Source: Clostridia bacterium (GTDB lineage Bacteria; Bacillota; Clostridia; TANB77; CAG-465). From it: a stretch of 64,000 nucleotides of DNA. The stretch's first letter is position 1. Each line of letters opens with the position of its first letter. Of the stretch, positions 16,611 to 26,070 are shown in pieces. The stretch lies in NCBI GenBank assembly GCA_017536445.1, contig JAFXHJ010000021.1, positions 1 through 64,000 of the forward strand, in the 5' to 3' direction. The translations under genes were made by a program, and so were the position numbers. The notes beneath the pieces are model-generated. The model searched no databases, was not told the origin of the DNA, and worked only from the letters and a program-made list of their open reading frames with translations.

Positions 16611-18023
16611 TTACATAGTAAGAATTCCGCCGGGGGTTTCTAATATTAATAAAACATTTTCCTCTTTTCCGTTATTAGCATTAATATATATAAGCACATC
16701 ATGATTATCTATTTTACCCTTTATTTCATATGTTAAAACTTCCTCTTTAGACTCTTTTGGAATAACTGCAATTCTAATATTTTTAATTTCTATATCTTTG
16801 TTTATTTTGCTTATAGCCTCCATTTCAGTTATTAGTGGTGTTAAACCTTCTCTTATTTCATGATTATATATATATCCACTGCATTCTACTGAACAGATAT
16901 CCCCATTATCCATAGCAACTTTAACTTTAATTAAATCTGGATAAAGTAAAACTCCATCTTGTACAGCGGCATAGTTTATTGTTACCATATTGTTTGCTTC
17001 AAGATAATATGTTGGATCAAAATTCTTTAGTCCTAACGCTTTTAAATACTCATCTCCAATTTGCTTACATTCTTCTATATTTAGTTTCTTTTCCTTAATA
17101 TCTCTATTGCTTAATATTAAAAGTAGCTTTCCTTCCTGTTTTGTTATTTGTACATCTACTTCTATCTTTTCTTTTTCGTTGCTATTTCTTATACATTTAA
17201 CATTAAAATCATAAAGCGGGATATTTCCATTTATTTCACCGTTATATTTAACATCTTTTATTTCATATTTTTCTTTTCTTCCAAGATTTATTACACATTC
17301 TTTTACTTTTTCTACTGCTTGTTCTACAGTTACATCTTTATCCAATAAATTCTTTGCTTTATTGCTTACTATGTGTTCTGAGAAAGCACCATCATATATT
17401 AGTCCTTCATAATCTTCTAGTACCGAAGCTATATTATTTACGCCTTCTAAATTAAGTTCTGACTTATCTTTAGTAAGTTCCTCTGATGCTACCTTTTCTA
17501 CTTCATTCCATTTTATTTTACCTTCTGTAAGCCTTGTATATATATCTGACAATGTTTCGTTTAATTTATCTGCAACATCACCAATTTTGTCTATATTGTT
17601 ATAGTCTTTTTCATTTAAGTTAGCTTCTTTAGCTATTAATGTTTCAGTAAATGATATAACTTGAGTAAAGAATTTAGAGACATTATTAAGAGCACTTTGG
17701 TTAATCGGAAGCGCTGATAGATTATCTTTTGCTCTACTTGCTTCGGACATTATTTTGGATAAAACTGGCAAGTTGTATTCGCTAGTCTTGGTTATTTTTA
17801 CTTTTGTAACTAACACATCTATATTGTTTACGCTTGTTATTATCTCGTACATATTTCTATTATTTGTATCCATATTTTCTTGTTTTTCTCTGCCATAAAT
17901 ATTTATACTGTTCATCATAAGCAACGTTACTAATCCAAAAACGAAAAAAGCTGCTACTCCAACTGCTTTTGGATTTTGTTTCTTTTTTATTTCTTTTATT
18001 TTTGCTTCTATTTTTCCTAACAT
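16611..18023 (-). CDS. ypeB: Germination protein YpeB
   Basis: 470 aa. One N-terminal membrane segment (~20-40) is followed by a long helical region, then PepSY-like repeats in the C-terminal half (EECKQIGDEYLKALGLKNF, EAISKINKDIEIKNIRIAVIP). In Bacillus, YpeB is needed to localise and stabilise SleB in the dormant spore. The directly adjacent sleB (7 bp gap) confirms the assignment. Here the order is sleB then ypeB, as in Bacillus. Confidence 0.92.
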   Translation of the reverse strand: MLGKIEAKIKEIKKKQNPKAVGVAAFFVFGLVTLLMMNSINIYGREKQENMDTNNRNMYEIITSVNNIDVLVTKVKITKTSEYNLPVLSKIMSEASRAKDNLSALPINQSALNNVSKFFTQVISFTETLIAKEANLNEKDYNNIDKIGDVADKLNETLSDIYTRLTEGKIKWNEVEKVASEELTKDKSELNLEGVNNIASVLEDYEGLIYDGAFSEHIVSNKAKNLLDKDVTVEQAVEKVKECVINLGRKEKYEIKDVKYNGEINGNIPLYDFNVKCIRNSNEKEKIEVDVQITKQEGKLLLILSNRDIKEKKLNIEECKQIGDEYLKALGLKNFDPTYYLEANNMVTINYAAVQDGVLLYPDLIKVKVAMDNGDICSVECSGYIYNHEIREGLTPLITEMEAISKINKDIEIKNIRIAVIPKESKEEVLTYEIKGKIDNHDVLIYINANNGKEENVLLILETPGGILTM

Positions 18024-18030
18024 ATTCCAC

Positions 18031-18567
18031 CTACTTTGTAAATCTATGTTTTCCTATTGTTGTTATTGTTGGTCTACTGAATATCCATTTGTTTGTACTT
18101 GTTTTAGGGTTATAAAAGAAAAGGCAACCGTTAGTTGGGTCTGCTCCGTTATATGCTTCTCTTGCCGCCTTATACACAGTAGAATCTTTAGATATTGGTT
18201 TATCGAACTGTCCATCTCTTACACAAGAGAATTGATTTTTTTGGTAAATAACTCCTGAAATAGTATCTGGGAATTCTGAACTTTTAACCCTGTTCATAAC
18301 TATTGCTCCAACTGCTACTTGACCTTTATATGGTTCACCTCTTGCTTCACCATTTATTAATCTTGCAAGCAGGTCTACCATATCCCCATTGTTAGATACA
18401 GAACTTTGATCTGTTTTCTTTTTACTACTTGTTGAACTTTGATCTTTAACTGCCGCAATTACCTCTGGAAAAAGCTTTATTTGATCGTGATTAAACGTTA
18501 TATATAACATTACAAAAAGCGCCATTAAAATAACTATAATTATTCCAAAATTAAATATGTTTTTCAT
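18031..18567 (-). CDS. sleB: Spore cortex-lytic enzyme SleB
   Basis: 178 aa: a membrane or signal segment (~6-26), a Ser/Lys-rich linker, and a Hydrolase_2 domain (67-178). The catalytic Glu is probably Glu74 in GEARGE, with GQVAVGAIVMNRV and QKNQFSCV following. This is a lytic transglycosylase that degrades spore cortex during germination. It lacks the N-terminal peptidoglycan-binding domain of Bacillus SleB, as in many clostridial versions. It is co-transcribed with ypeB and uses the host-like AT-rich codons. Confidence 0.9.
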   Translation of the reverse strand: MKNIFNFGIIIVILMALFVMLYITFNHDQIKLFPEVIAAVKDQSSTSSKKKTDQSSVSNNGDMVDLLARLINGEARGEPYKGQVAVGAIVMNRVKSSEFPDTISGVIYQKNQFSCVRDGQFDKPISKDSTVYKAAREAYNGADPTNGCLFFYNPKTSTNKWIFSRPTITTIGKHRFTK

Positions 18568-18649
18568 AAATACCTCACTTAAATTTTATTAGTATTTTGA
18601 GTTACAAATAAAAAAATATGCATATATTTAATATGCACATTTTAATTAA

Positions 18650-19285
18650 TTATTTTTCTTTTATTATATATTTTTCTAATGTATTTATTATTTCCATAAA
18701 CACTTCATCTTTTTCAAATTTATATTTATGAAATTCTCTAAATATATCTCCTGCATCATTTGCACCTTTTTCTATATATTCTTTTACATCTTCTATTTGT
18801 TCCTTTGGTGCTGTTTCTAAACTTATTCTACCTGTATCCGAATATTTTTTAGCCCATAAAATACATTCTAGCTTATCTATAAGATAAGCAAACATTCCCT
18901 CTTTAGTTTCACGTTTTTCAAACTCGTCTATATATCTTTTTATATATTCTCCATTTTTTATTTTTGATGCTATATTAGAAACTGCTATTTGTCCAAGCTC
19001 AAGTTTCTTTGTATCTGTAACACCATCAAACGGTGTTATATCTCCAATTTCTATTTCTTCTGTTTCATGATGTGCAAGCATAGTTGTAACCTTATCTATA
19101 TTTAAATCTAATTCATATTCTAAATATATAGCCATTGCTAGAATTTGTGTTCCATAAATATGTTCTGCTATTCTTTCAACCGGCCCGGTTCTAGATATAT
19201 TCCAATCTACCCACCCACTTCTTTCAACTTCTTTTAATTTACATGCTTTATAATAATAATCTAATACATTTTCTGCTTTATTCAT
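18650..19285 (-). CDS. HD-domain hydrolase, YfbR-like
   Basis: 211 aa, COG1896/HD_3-type. RIAEHIYGTQ gives the first His and LAHHETEEIEIGDITPF the second motif. In this motif the usual HD pair reads HH followed by Glu, a change at a metal ligand. Later helices (YLIDKLECILWAKKYSD) fit the family. Relatives are 5'-nucleotidases or related phosphohydrolases; the substrate here is unknown. It is single-gene, with a TATAAT-like -10 in front and GAGGGGA as RBS. Confidence 0.8.
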   Translation of the reverse strand: MNKAENVLDYYYKACKLKEVERSGWVDWNISRTGPVERIAEHIYGTQILAMAIYLEYELDLNIDKVTTMLAHHETEEIEIGDITPFDGVTDTKKLELGQIAVSNIASKIKNGEYIKRYIDEFEKRETKEGMFAYLIDKLECILWAKKYSDTGRISLETAPKEQIEDVKEYIEKGANDAGDIFREFHKYKFEKDEVFMEIINTLEKYIIKEK

Positions 19286-19435
19286 AATATCCCCTCGCGT
19301 TCATATTATACCATAAAAATATATTTTTTCACATTATTTTAACTATATATTTACAAAGTGTTTTTAGGTGTATATAATATACATATGGTGTGAATCTTAA
19401 TGCTAAAAGTGTACAAATTTCGACAAAAAATAAAT

Positions 19436-19464
19436 TTGACAGCCATTATATATTATAGTATCTT
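19436..19464 (+). promoter_or_regulatory. Promoter of the toxin-antitoxin operon
   Basis: TTGACA (19436-19441), 17 bp, TATCTT (19459-19464), 23 bp before the antitoxin ATG. Confidence 0.55.
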
Positions 19465-19487
19465 ATATGTCCAAAGGAGGAATATAT

Positions 19488-19673
19488 ATGATTAAAAACA
19501 AAAAAGAAAAATATACTAACACTTTATGTGTAAACAAAAATCTTAATAATCTAAATAACGAAGACGCTGCTATAGATAGAGTTATTGAACTATATGAAAG
19601 TGGTGCTTTTACTAAAAAAGATTTTATATCTTTAGACGAGTTCGAAAAAAGAATAAGAGGTGTTATATCTTGA
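19488..19673 (+). CDS. Predicted antitoxin of a RelE/ParE-type module
   Basis: 61 aa. I place the start at the ATG at 19488 because AAAGGAGG (19474-19481) lies between it and an in-frame upstream ATG. The protein is small and charged, with a helical C-terminus (DAAIDRVIELYESGAFTKKDF...EKRIRGVIS) that could wrap around a toxin. No DNA-binding motif is obvious. Its TGA overlaps the toxin's TTG start (TTGA), the usual coupling of type II pairs. The assignment rests mainly on this arrangement. Confidence 0.55.
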   Translation: MIKNKKEKYTNTLCVNKNLNNLNNEDAAIDRVIELYESGAFTKKDFISLDEFEKRIRGVIS

Positions 19674-19978
19674 CATATAGAGTAAATATAACTAATCTCT
19701 CGACAATTACTACAGAATACAATTTAAATTTCTTAAAAATATTTAATCCAAATTACGCTGAAAAAGTAGGTACTAAAATAATATCTGAAACCCGAACTCT
19801 TTCGCTATTTCCACATTCGCATCCAATATACAAGAAAACAAACTCCTATGTATATCGAAAATTGCTAATTAATGATTTTTTTCATATAATTTACACCGTT
19901 TTTAACAACGAAGTAGTTGTATTATATACAACTGATGCAAGAAAAGAATTTGATGAATACTATTATTATCTTAATTAA
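19670..19978 (+). CDS. Predicted RelE/ParE-superfamily toxin
   Basis: 102 aa with a TTG start overlapping the antitoxin stop. The C-terminal half, YRKLLINDFFHIIYTVFNNE then VVVLYTTDARKEF, follows the RelE/ParE beta-sheet pattern (YRxLxINxxxxIxYxVxxxxVxVLxxxxxR). RelE members cut mRNA on the ribosome and ParE members poison gyrase; the sequence alone does not decide. The N-terminal helix region is weakly conserved. Confidence 0.6.
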   Translation: MTYRVNITNLSTITTEYNLNFLKIFNPNYAEKVGTKIISETRTLSLFPHSHPIYKKTNSYVYRKLLINDFFHIIYTVFNNEVVVLYTTDARKEFDEYYYYLN

Positions 19979-20047
19979 TTTTTAATCCAATTTTATCTCG
20001 TATAACTTGTTATTTTTATACATATATTAATACTGGTGAGTGTATAT

Positions 20048-20524
20048 ATGATTAGTAAAATAAAAAAATTATGGAACAAATACAAAAGATTATTGTTATA
20101 TATTTTTGTTGCGTTAGCTGCTGGCTTTATTGGTAATTTGCTAGCTGGTGGTACGGAAATATACGAGCAAATTAACACCCCATCTTTTGCTCCGCCAGGA
20201 TTCTTATTTCCTATTGTTTGGAGTATATTATATATACTTATGGGAATAGGCGCATATTTAATATCCAAAGAAGAAAATAATTCTAAAGCTCTTAAGTTAT
20301 ATTATACACAGTTAGTAGTAAACTCTTTATGGTCTATTTTATTCTTTAGATTTAAATTGTTTGCTGTATCTACATTGTGGCTTGTTTTATTAATTGTATT
20401 GGTGTCTTTTATGACATATGAATTTTATAAAATGAATAAAAAAGCCGCATTGATTCAAGTACCATATATATTATGGATTGTTTTTGCATTTGTGCTAAAT
20501 TACTCTATATACCTACTAAACTAA
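20048..20524 (+). CDS. TspO/MBR family membrane protein
   Basis: 158 aa from the ATG at 20048, chosen because GGTGAG (20035-20040) serves as RBS. Five hydrophobic helices are visible. Family signatures are the PSFAPPGFLFPIVWSILYILMG region in loop 1/TM2 and ALIQVPYILWIVFAF near the C-terminus. Members bind tetrapyrroles and similar ligands; the physiological role in bacteria is unsettled. It lies 69 bp behind the toxin gene and is followed by a strong terminator. Confidence 0.9.
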   Translation: MISKIKKLWNKYKRLLLYIFVALAAGFIGNLLAGGTEIYEQINTPSFAPPGFLFPIVWSILYILMGIGAYLISKEENNSKALKLYYTQLVVNSLWSILFFRFKLFAVSTLWLVLLIVLVSFMTYEFYKMNKKAALIQVPYILWIVFAFVLNYSIYLLN

Positions 20525-20553
20525 AAACAGATACCTTATTGGTATCTGTTTTT
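20523..20553. terminator. Bidirectional terminator between tspO and gtrA genes
   Basis: A 13 bp perfect stem (aaaaacagatacc/ggtatctgttttt) with a 5-base loop. Confidence 0.85.
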
Positions 20554-20577
20554 ATATTCTTTACTTCTATTCTTATT

Positions 20578-21012
20578 TTATTTATCTGTCTTTCTAAATA
20601 CAAATAATTTACTAAATAAATAGTTCACTATAATTACCATAATTTGAGTTACTATTTTAGATATAACATCGTTTATATGTAATACTTTTACCATTAATGC
20701 AAATGTTCCAACATCGCAAGTTATTGCAGATATTATTCTGCAGCCAATAAATGATGCAAATTCCTTAAATCCAGCCTTAAATCCTTTTGTTTTGCTTTCA
20801 AATACAAATATTTTATTTACAACATATGCAAATATTACTGCAACAACCCACGCTAAACTGCTACTTGTTACTTCTTCTAGATGCATTAATCTTGTAAACA
20901 ACATATATGCTACGAAGTTTAATACTGTAGTTAGTCCACCACATATTAAATAATTTATTATCTCTTTATATTTCAAATAATATTTTTTTGCTAGTTCATA
21001 TAATTTCTTCAT
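20578..21012 (-). CDS. GtrA family membrane protein
   Basis: 144 aa with four membrane helices and the family start EIINYLICGGLTTVLNFVAY, plus WVVAVIFAYVVNKIFVF and a C-terminal VNYLFSKLFVFRK. GtrA-like proteins are thought to act in moving lipid-linked sugars or in cell-surface polysaccharide synthesis. No glycosyltransferase lies next to it here. RBS AAAGGGG. Confidence 0.88.
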   Translation of the reverse strand: MKKLYELAKKYYLKYKEIINYLICGGLTTVLNFVAYMLFTRLMHLEEVTSSSLAWVVAVIFAYVVNKIFVFESKTKGFKAGFKEFASFIGCRIISAITCDVGTFALMVKVLHINDVISKIVTQIMVIIVNYLFSKLFVFRKTDK

Positions 21013-21103
21013 ATATTTACCCCTTTAACACAGACATTATATCATAAAAAGTTGTTTTTGCAAATCTTAACACTTGAATAATTATAGTCCATATAAACAG
21101 AGA

Positions 21104-21128
21104 AAAGGTTGCCCATCGGGCAACCTTT
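21104..21128 (-). terminator. Terminator of the second SleB-type gene
   Basis: An 11 bp GC-rich perfect stem (aaaggttgccc/gggcaaccttt, loop atc) overlapping the stop codon by two bases. Confidence 0.8.
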
Positions 21129-21768
21129 ACTTTGCGAAATTATGGTTTCCAATTACTTTTACTACAGGTCTAGTGAAAATCCACTGACTTGTACTAATCC
21201 GAGGATTGTAAAAGAATGTAGCACCACCAGTAGGATCAACTCCATTAAGAGCTTCAATTGCAGCTTGGTAACAAGTACCATAATCTGTAATTTCAGAATT
21301 CCACTTACTGCTACCAACAGGACTAAACTGATTCTTCTGATAGATTACATCGTGAATTGTATTTGGGAAGCCAGATGTTTTAATCCTGTTCATTACAACA
21401 GCACCAACAGCAACTTGACCTTCATAACATTCACCACGAGCCTCGAAATAAATGAGTCTTGCGAGTAAATCTAACTCTTCTTCAGTGTACCAAGTATCCT
21501 CTTTAGCAGTAGTTTCAGGAAGTTCTTTTAAAGGAACCTTTTCTTCAGGAATTTCTTCTACAGGTGCTATAGGTTTGCTAGGAAGTGTAGGTTCACTCTT
21601 AAAGCTATGTGTATTATCTATTCTTTCAACATAAGTGTTGTCTGCGACATCACTTGCTGATACGACGATACTAACATAAACTATAAGAAGAATTGCAAGA
21701 ATAATTGTCAAAACGACAATCAACCGTACCATAATTTTCATTGTTTTTTCAAACATTTCAGTCGTCAT
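21127..21768 (-). CDS. SleB-type cell wall hydrolase (second copy)
   Basis: 213 aa. A membrane or signal segment (~10-33) is followed by a Pro/Glu-rich linker and a Hydrolase_2 domain (~103-213). The domain has FEARGE, GQVAVGAVVMNRI and QKNQFSPVG, aligning along its length with SleB at 18031-18567. Unlike that gene it is written in a less AT-biased codon set (CCA, ACC, AAC, GGA with few ATA/TTA). It has its own consensus sigma-A promoter and a GC-rich terminator. It may act in growing cells rather than in germination. It has no ypeB partner nearby. Confidence 0.85.
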   Translation of the reverse strand: MTTEMFEKTMKIMVRLIVVLTIILAILLIVYVSIVVSASDVADNTYVERIDNTHSFKSEPTLPSKPIAPVEEIPEEKVPLKELPETTAKEDTWYTEEELDLLARLIYFEARGECYEGQVAVGAVVMNRIKTSGFPNTIHDVIYQKNQFSPVGSSKWNSEITDYGTCYQAAIEALNGVDPTGGATFFYNPRISTSQWIFTRPVVKVIGNHNFAK

Positions 21769-21823
21769 TGTTTTTTATACCTCCAATAAAATTTTACGTT
21801 GGACTAAAAATATTGATATGTAT

Positions 21824-21852
21824 ATTATACCACAAGTGCGCCTATTTTTCAA
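21824..21852 (-). promoter_or_regulatory. Sigma-A promoter of second SleB-type gene
   Basis: Minus strand: TTGAAA (21852-21847), 17 bp, TATAAT (21829-21824). The bases before the -10 read TGTGG, as in the promoter at 38278-38306. Confidence 0.7.
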
Positions 21853-21877
21853 ATTATGTTAATATCACACATAATAA

Positions 21878-21903
21878 AACAAGCCATATTTCCATGACTT
21901 GTT
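21878..21903 (-). terminator. Terminator of the glycolytic operon (after eno)
   Basis: An imperfect stem (aacaag-cat/atg-cttgtt, one mismatch) 28 bp after the eno stop. Confidence 0.6.
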
Positions 21904-21930
21904 AATTACATTTTATTATATTTATATGTT

Positions 21931-23247
<1,317 letters not shown>

Positions 23248-23266
23248 CTATTACTTCCTTTCTATA

Positions 23267-24805
23267 TTATTTTACTAAAGAATGACCTGTCATTTCTTTT
23301 GGTTTAGTAAGCCCCATCATATCTATTAATGTTGGAGAAACATCTGTTAATGTTCCGCTTTCTACCTTTTTATATCTATCTGATACTATTATGATAGGCA
23401 CATCAAATGTTGTATGAGATGTTACTACTTCACCTGTAACTACATCTATCATTTGTTCACAGTTTCCATGGTCTGCTATTATTATTGCTTCGCCTCCCAT
23501 TTCAACTAATTTATCCATTACTTTACCAACACATTCATCTACAGTTTCTACCGCTTTAACTGCAGCATCAAAATCTCCAGTGTGTCCAACCATATCTCCA
23601 TTTGCATAATTTATTATTATTACATCATGTTTCTTAGCTTCTATCTCTGCTACTAGCTTATCTGTAACTTCATATGCAGACATTTCTGGTTTAAGATCAT
23701 ATGTTGCAACCTTTGGTGATGGCACAAGAATTCTAGATTCACCATTAAATTCTTTTTCTTCTCCACCATTAAAAAAGAATGTAACATGGGCATACTTTTC
23801 TGTTTCAGCAATTCTTAATTGTGTATATCCTCTCTTAGATAAGAACTCCCCTAATGTTTCTTTTATTTCTTCTTTTCTAAATGCAACTTTAACTGTATCT
23901 AGAGTTTCTTCATATTCTGTCATACCAACATACATTAGATTTGAAAGCTTACCTGTTTTTCTAGTAAAGCCAGTAAAGTTTGTATCTTTAAACGCATGAG
24001 ATATTTCTCTTGCTCTATCTGGTCTAAAGTTTGCAAATATTACTGCATCCCCTGATTCTACTAAAGCTAGTGGTTTATCTTCATCATCTACTATAACGAC
24101 TGGTTTTACAAACTCATCAAATTCTTGACATTCATATGAATTTTCCAATGCTCTTTCAGCAGATTTAAAGTGTTTACCTTCACCTGTAGTCAAAGCGTTA
24201 TATGCAAGTTCTACTCTTTCCCAGCGTTTATCTCTATCCATTACGTAGTATCTTCCACATATGCTTGCAACTTTACCCACTTCTAGTTCTTTACATTTAT
24301 TTTCTAAAGCTCTCATATATTCCACACCAGATGTTGGAGGTGTATCTCTACCATCCATAAATGCATGAATATATACCTTAGATATTCCTTCACGTTTAGC
24401 AAGTTCAAGTAACGCATAAAAATGTTCTATATGCGAATGAACTCCACCATCAGATAAAAGTCCAAATATATGTAACTTGCTATTTTTTTCTTTAACATGG
24501 TTAACTGCATCTAAAAGAACTTTGTTCTTGAAAAACTCACCTGTTCTTATCTTTTCTGAAATTAATGTTAAGTCTTGATAAATTACCCTACCAGCACCTA
24601 TACTCATATGTCCAACTTCAGAATTCCCCATTTGACCTTCCGGAAGTCCTACACTTAGCCCACTTGTTTTAAGTGTTGCATTTGGATACTTAGCAAATAA
24701 CTTATCTAAGTTAGGTTTCTTTGCCGCTTTAAATGCATTACCTTTTTCATCCTCATTTATGCCAACGCCATCTAAGACCATTAGCACATACTGTTTATCT
24801 TTCAT
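23267..24805 (-). CDS. gpmI: 2,3-bisphosphoglycerate-independent phosphoglycerate mutase
   Basis: Interconverts 3- and 2-phosphoglycerate using two metal ions. 512 aa, normal length. The N-terminal MVLDGVGINEDEKGNAF metal site, the phospho-Ser loop GNSEVGHMSIGAGR (Ser near residue 61), DGRDTPP, and the C-terminal IADHGNCEQM and SHTTFDVP metal motifs are all present. It lies 13 bp behind tpiA and 22 bp before eno. Confidence 0.97.
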   Translation of the reverse strand: MKDKQYVLMVLDGVGINEDEKGNAFKAAKKPNLDKLFAKYPNATLKTSGLSVGLPEGQMGNSEVGHMSIGAGRVIYQDLTLISEKIRTGEFFKNKVLLDAVNHVKEKNSKLHIFGLLSDGGVHSHIEHFYALLELAKREGISKVYIHAFMDGRDTPPTSGVEYMRALENKCKELEVGKVASICGRYYVMDRDKRWERVELAYNALTTGEGKHFKSAERALENSYECQEFDEFVKPVVIVDDEDKPLALVESGDAVIFANFRPDRAREISHAFKDTNFTGFTRKTGKLSNLMYVGMTEYEETLDTVKVAFRKEEIKETLGEFLSKRGYTQLRIAETEKYAHVTFFFNGGEEKEFNGESRILVPSPKVATYDLKPEMSAYEVTDKLVAEIEAKKHDVIIINYANGDMVGHTGDFDAAVKAVETVDECVGKVMDKLVEMGGEAIIIADHGNCEQMIDVVTGEVVTSHTTFDVPIIIVSDRYKKVESGTLTDVSPTLIDMMGLTKPKEMTGHSLVK

Positions 24806-24818
24806 ATTTTCTCCCTTA

Positions 24819-25571
24819 CTATCTCGCAGCTTTTATTATATTAGTAAATGTTGGTTTTAAGCTAGCACCACCAACTAATGCGCCATCAATATTAGGCATT
24901 TCAAATAGCTCTTTTGCATTAGATTCATTTACGCTTCCGCCATATTGAATTCTAACATTATCTGCTACATTTAATCCGTACATCTTAGCTACATTATATC
25001 TAATGTGTGAACACATTTCTTCCGCTTGTTCTTTGCTTGCAGTTTTACCTGTACCTATTGCCCATATTGGTTCGTATGCTATTATTATTTTATCTACGAA
25101 TCTTACATCAATATTATCTATTGCTTTTCTTATTTGGTCTTCAATTCTTCCCATATGAACATTAGCTTCTCTTTCTTCTAATGTTTCGCCAACACATATT
25201 ACTGGTGTTATTCCGTTTTCTAAAAGCACTTTAGCTTTTTTGTTTACAGCTTCATCTGTTTCGTTAAAATACTGTCTTCTTTCACTATGTCCAATTATGC
25301 AATACTTCACGCCAGCTTCTTTAAGCATTTCTACGCTTATTTCGCCAGTATACGCACCCCTTGGTTCAAAGTGAACATTTTGTGCTGCAATACCGATGTA
25401 TTCGTTATCTCTTACAGCATCTATACTTGCCCATAAAGCTGTATATGGTACAGCAAATCCAACTTCAACTTCATCATCTTTAACTTCTACAGACATAAAT
25501 CTTAAAAAGTTTTTAGCTTCTTCAGCTGTCATGTTCATTTTCCAATTTCCTATTACAACTTTTTTACGCAT
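24819..25571 (-). CDS. tpiA: Triosephosphate isomerase
   Basis: TIM-barrel enzyme of 250 aa that interconverts DHAP and glyceraldehyde-3-phosphate. The catalytic Lys is in GNWKMN (residue 11), the His in IGHSERRQYF, the Glu in AYEPIWAIGTG, and the phosphate loop is YGGSVN. It lies between the unknown gene (25582-26055) and gpmI with short gaps, as part of the glycolytic operon. Confidence 0.97.
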   Translation of the reverse strand: MRKKVVIGNWKMNMTAEEAKNFLRFMSVEVKDDEVEVGFAVPYTALWASIDAVRDNEYIGIAAQNVHFEPRGAYTGEISVEMLKEAGVKYCIIGHSERRQYFNETDEAVNKKAKVLLENGITPVICVGETLEEREANVHMGRIEDQIRKAIDNIDVRFVDKIIIAYEPIWAIGTGKTASKEQAEEMCSHIRYNVAKMYGLNVADNVRIQYGGSVNESNAKELFEMPNIDGALVGGASLKPTFTNIIKAAR

Positions 25572-25581
25572 ATCTTACTCC

Positions 25582-26055
25582 TTACTTTATACAATCTTTC
25601 ATTTCTAATTCACTTACCCAGTTTGGTTTAATTTCTTTATGTGAGAATGTAAAATACAGTTTACCTTTAGAATCTAAAGACCAATTTCCCATCCAAAATG
25701 AAGGATAGATTAGTTCTAAATAATCCCAATCAGACGACTTAAACATCTTGTTGATTTTATCTATCTCTAATTTTAACTCTTCATCTGAAGTTACAGTTCC
25801 ATCTAAAAATTTAGATGCTACCGTTTGCTCTATATTGTTATATACATCCTCAAATTCTTCTTTGTTTCCTTCTTCTTCATACTGAGACTTTATACTTAGC
25901 ATTTGTTCTGAAGTTAGGCTATCTGTATTTTCTGCATTAGGAATAATTTCTTTATTTTCTTTTTTATCCCCTAAAAGCATCAAAATACTTACAGCGATAA
26001 TTATTATCGCCGCAAGTATTAATATAACAAATTTATTTGATGCTAAATTCTTCAT
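25582..26055 (-). CDS. Unknown membrane-anchored protein inside the glycolytic operon
   Basis: 157 aa. One N-terminal hydrophobic segment (~8-28, VILILAAIIIIAVSILMLLG) is followed by an acidic, Glu/Asn-rich extracytoplasmic region. It ends WNLDSKGKLYFTFSHKEIKP-like (seen: MGNWSLDSKGKLYFTFSHKE). No lipobox Cys. I do not recognise a family. It sits 15 bp after pgk and 10 bp before tpiA, so it must be expressed with glycolysis. Its role is unknown; a link to the pathway is not shown. Confidence 0.65.
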   Translation of the reverse strand: MKNLASNKFVILILAAIIIIAVSILMLLGDKKENKEIIPNAENTDSLTSEQMLSIKSQYEEEGNKEEFEDVYNNIEQTVASKFLDGTVTSDEELKLEIDKINKMFKSSDWDYLELIYPSFWMGNWSLDSKGKLYFTFSHKEIKPNWVSELEMKDCIK

Positions 26056-26070
26056 TTAATTCTCCTACAT

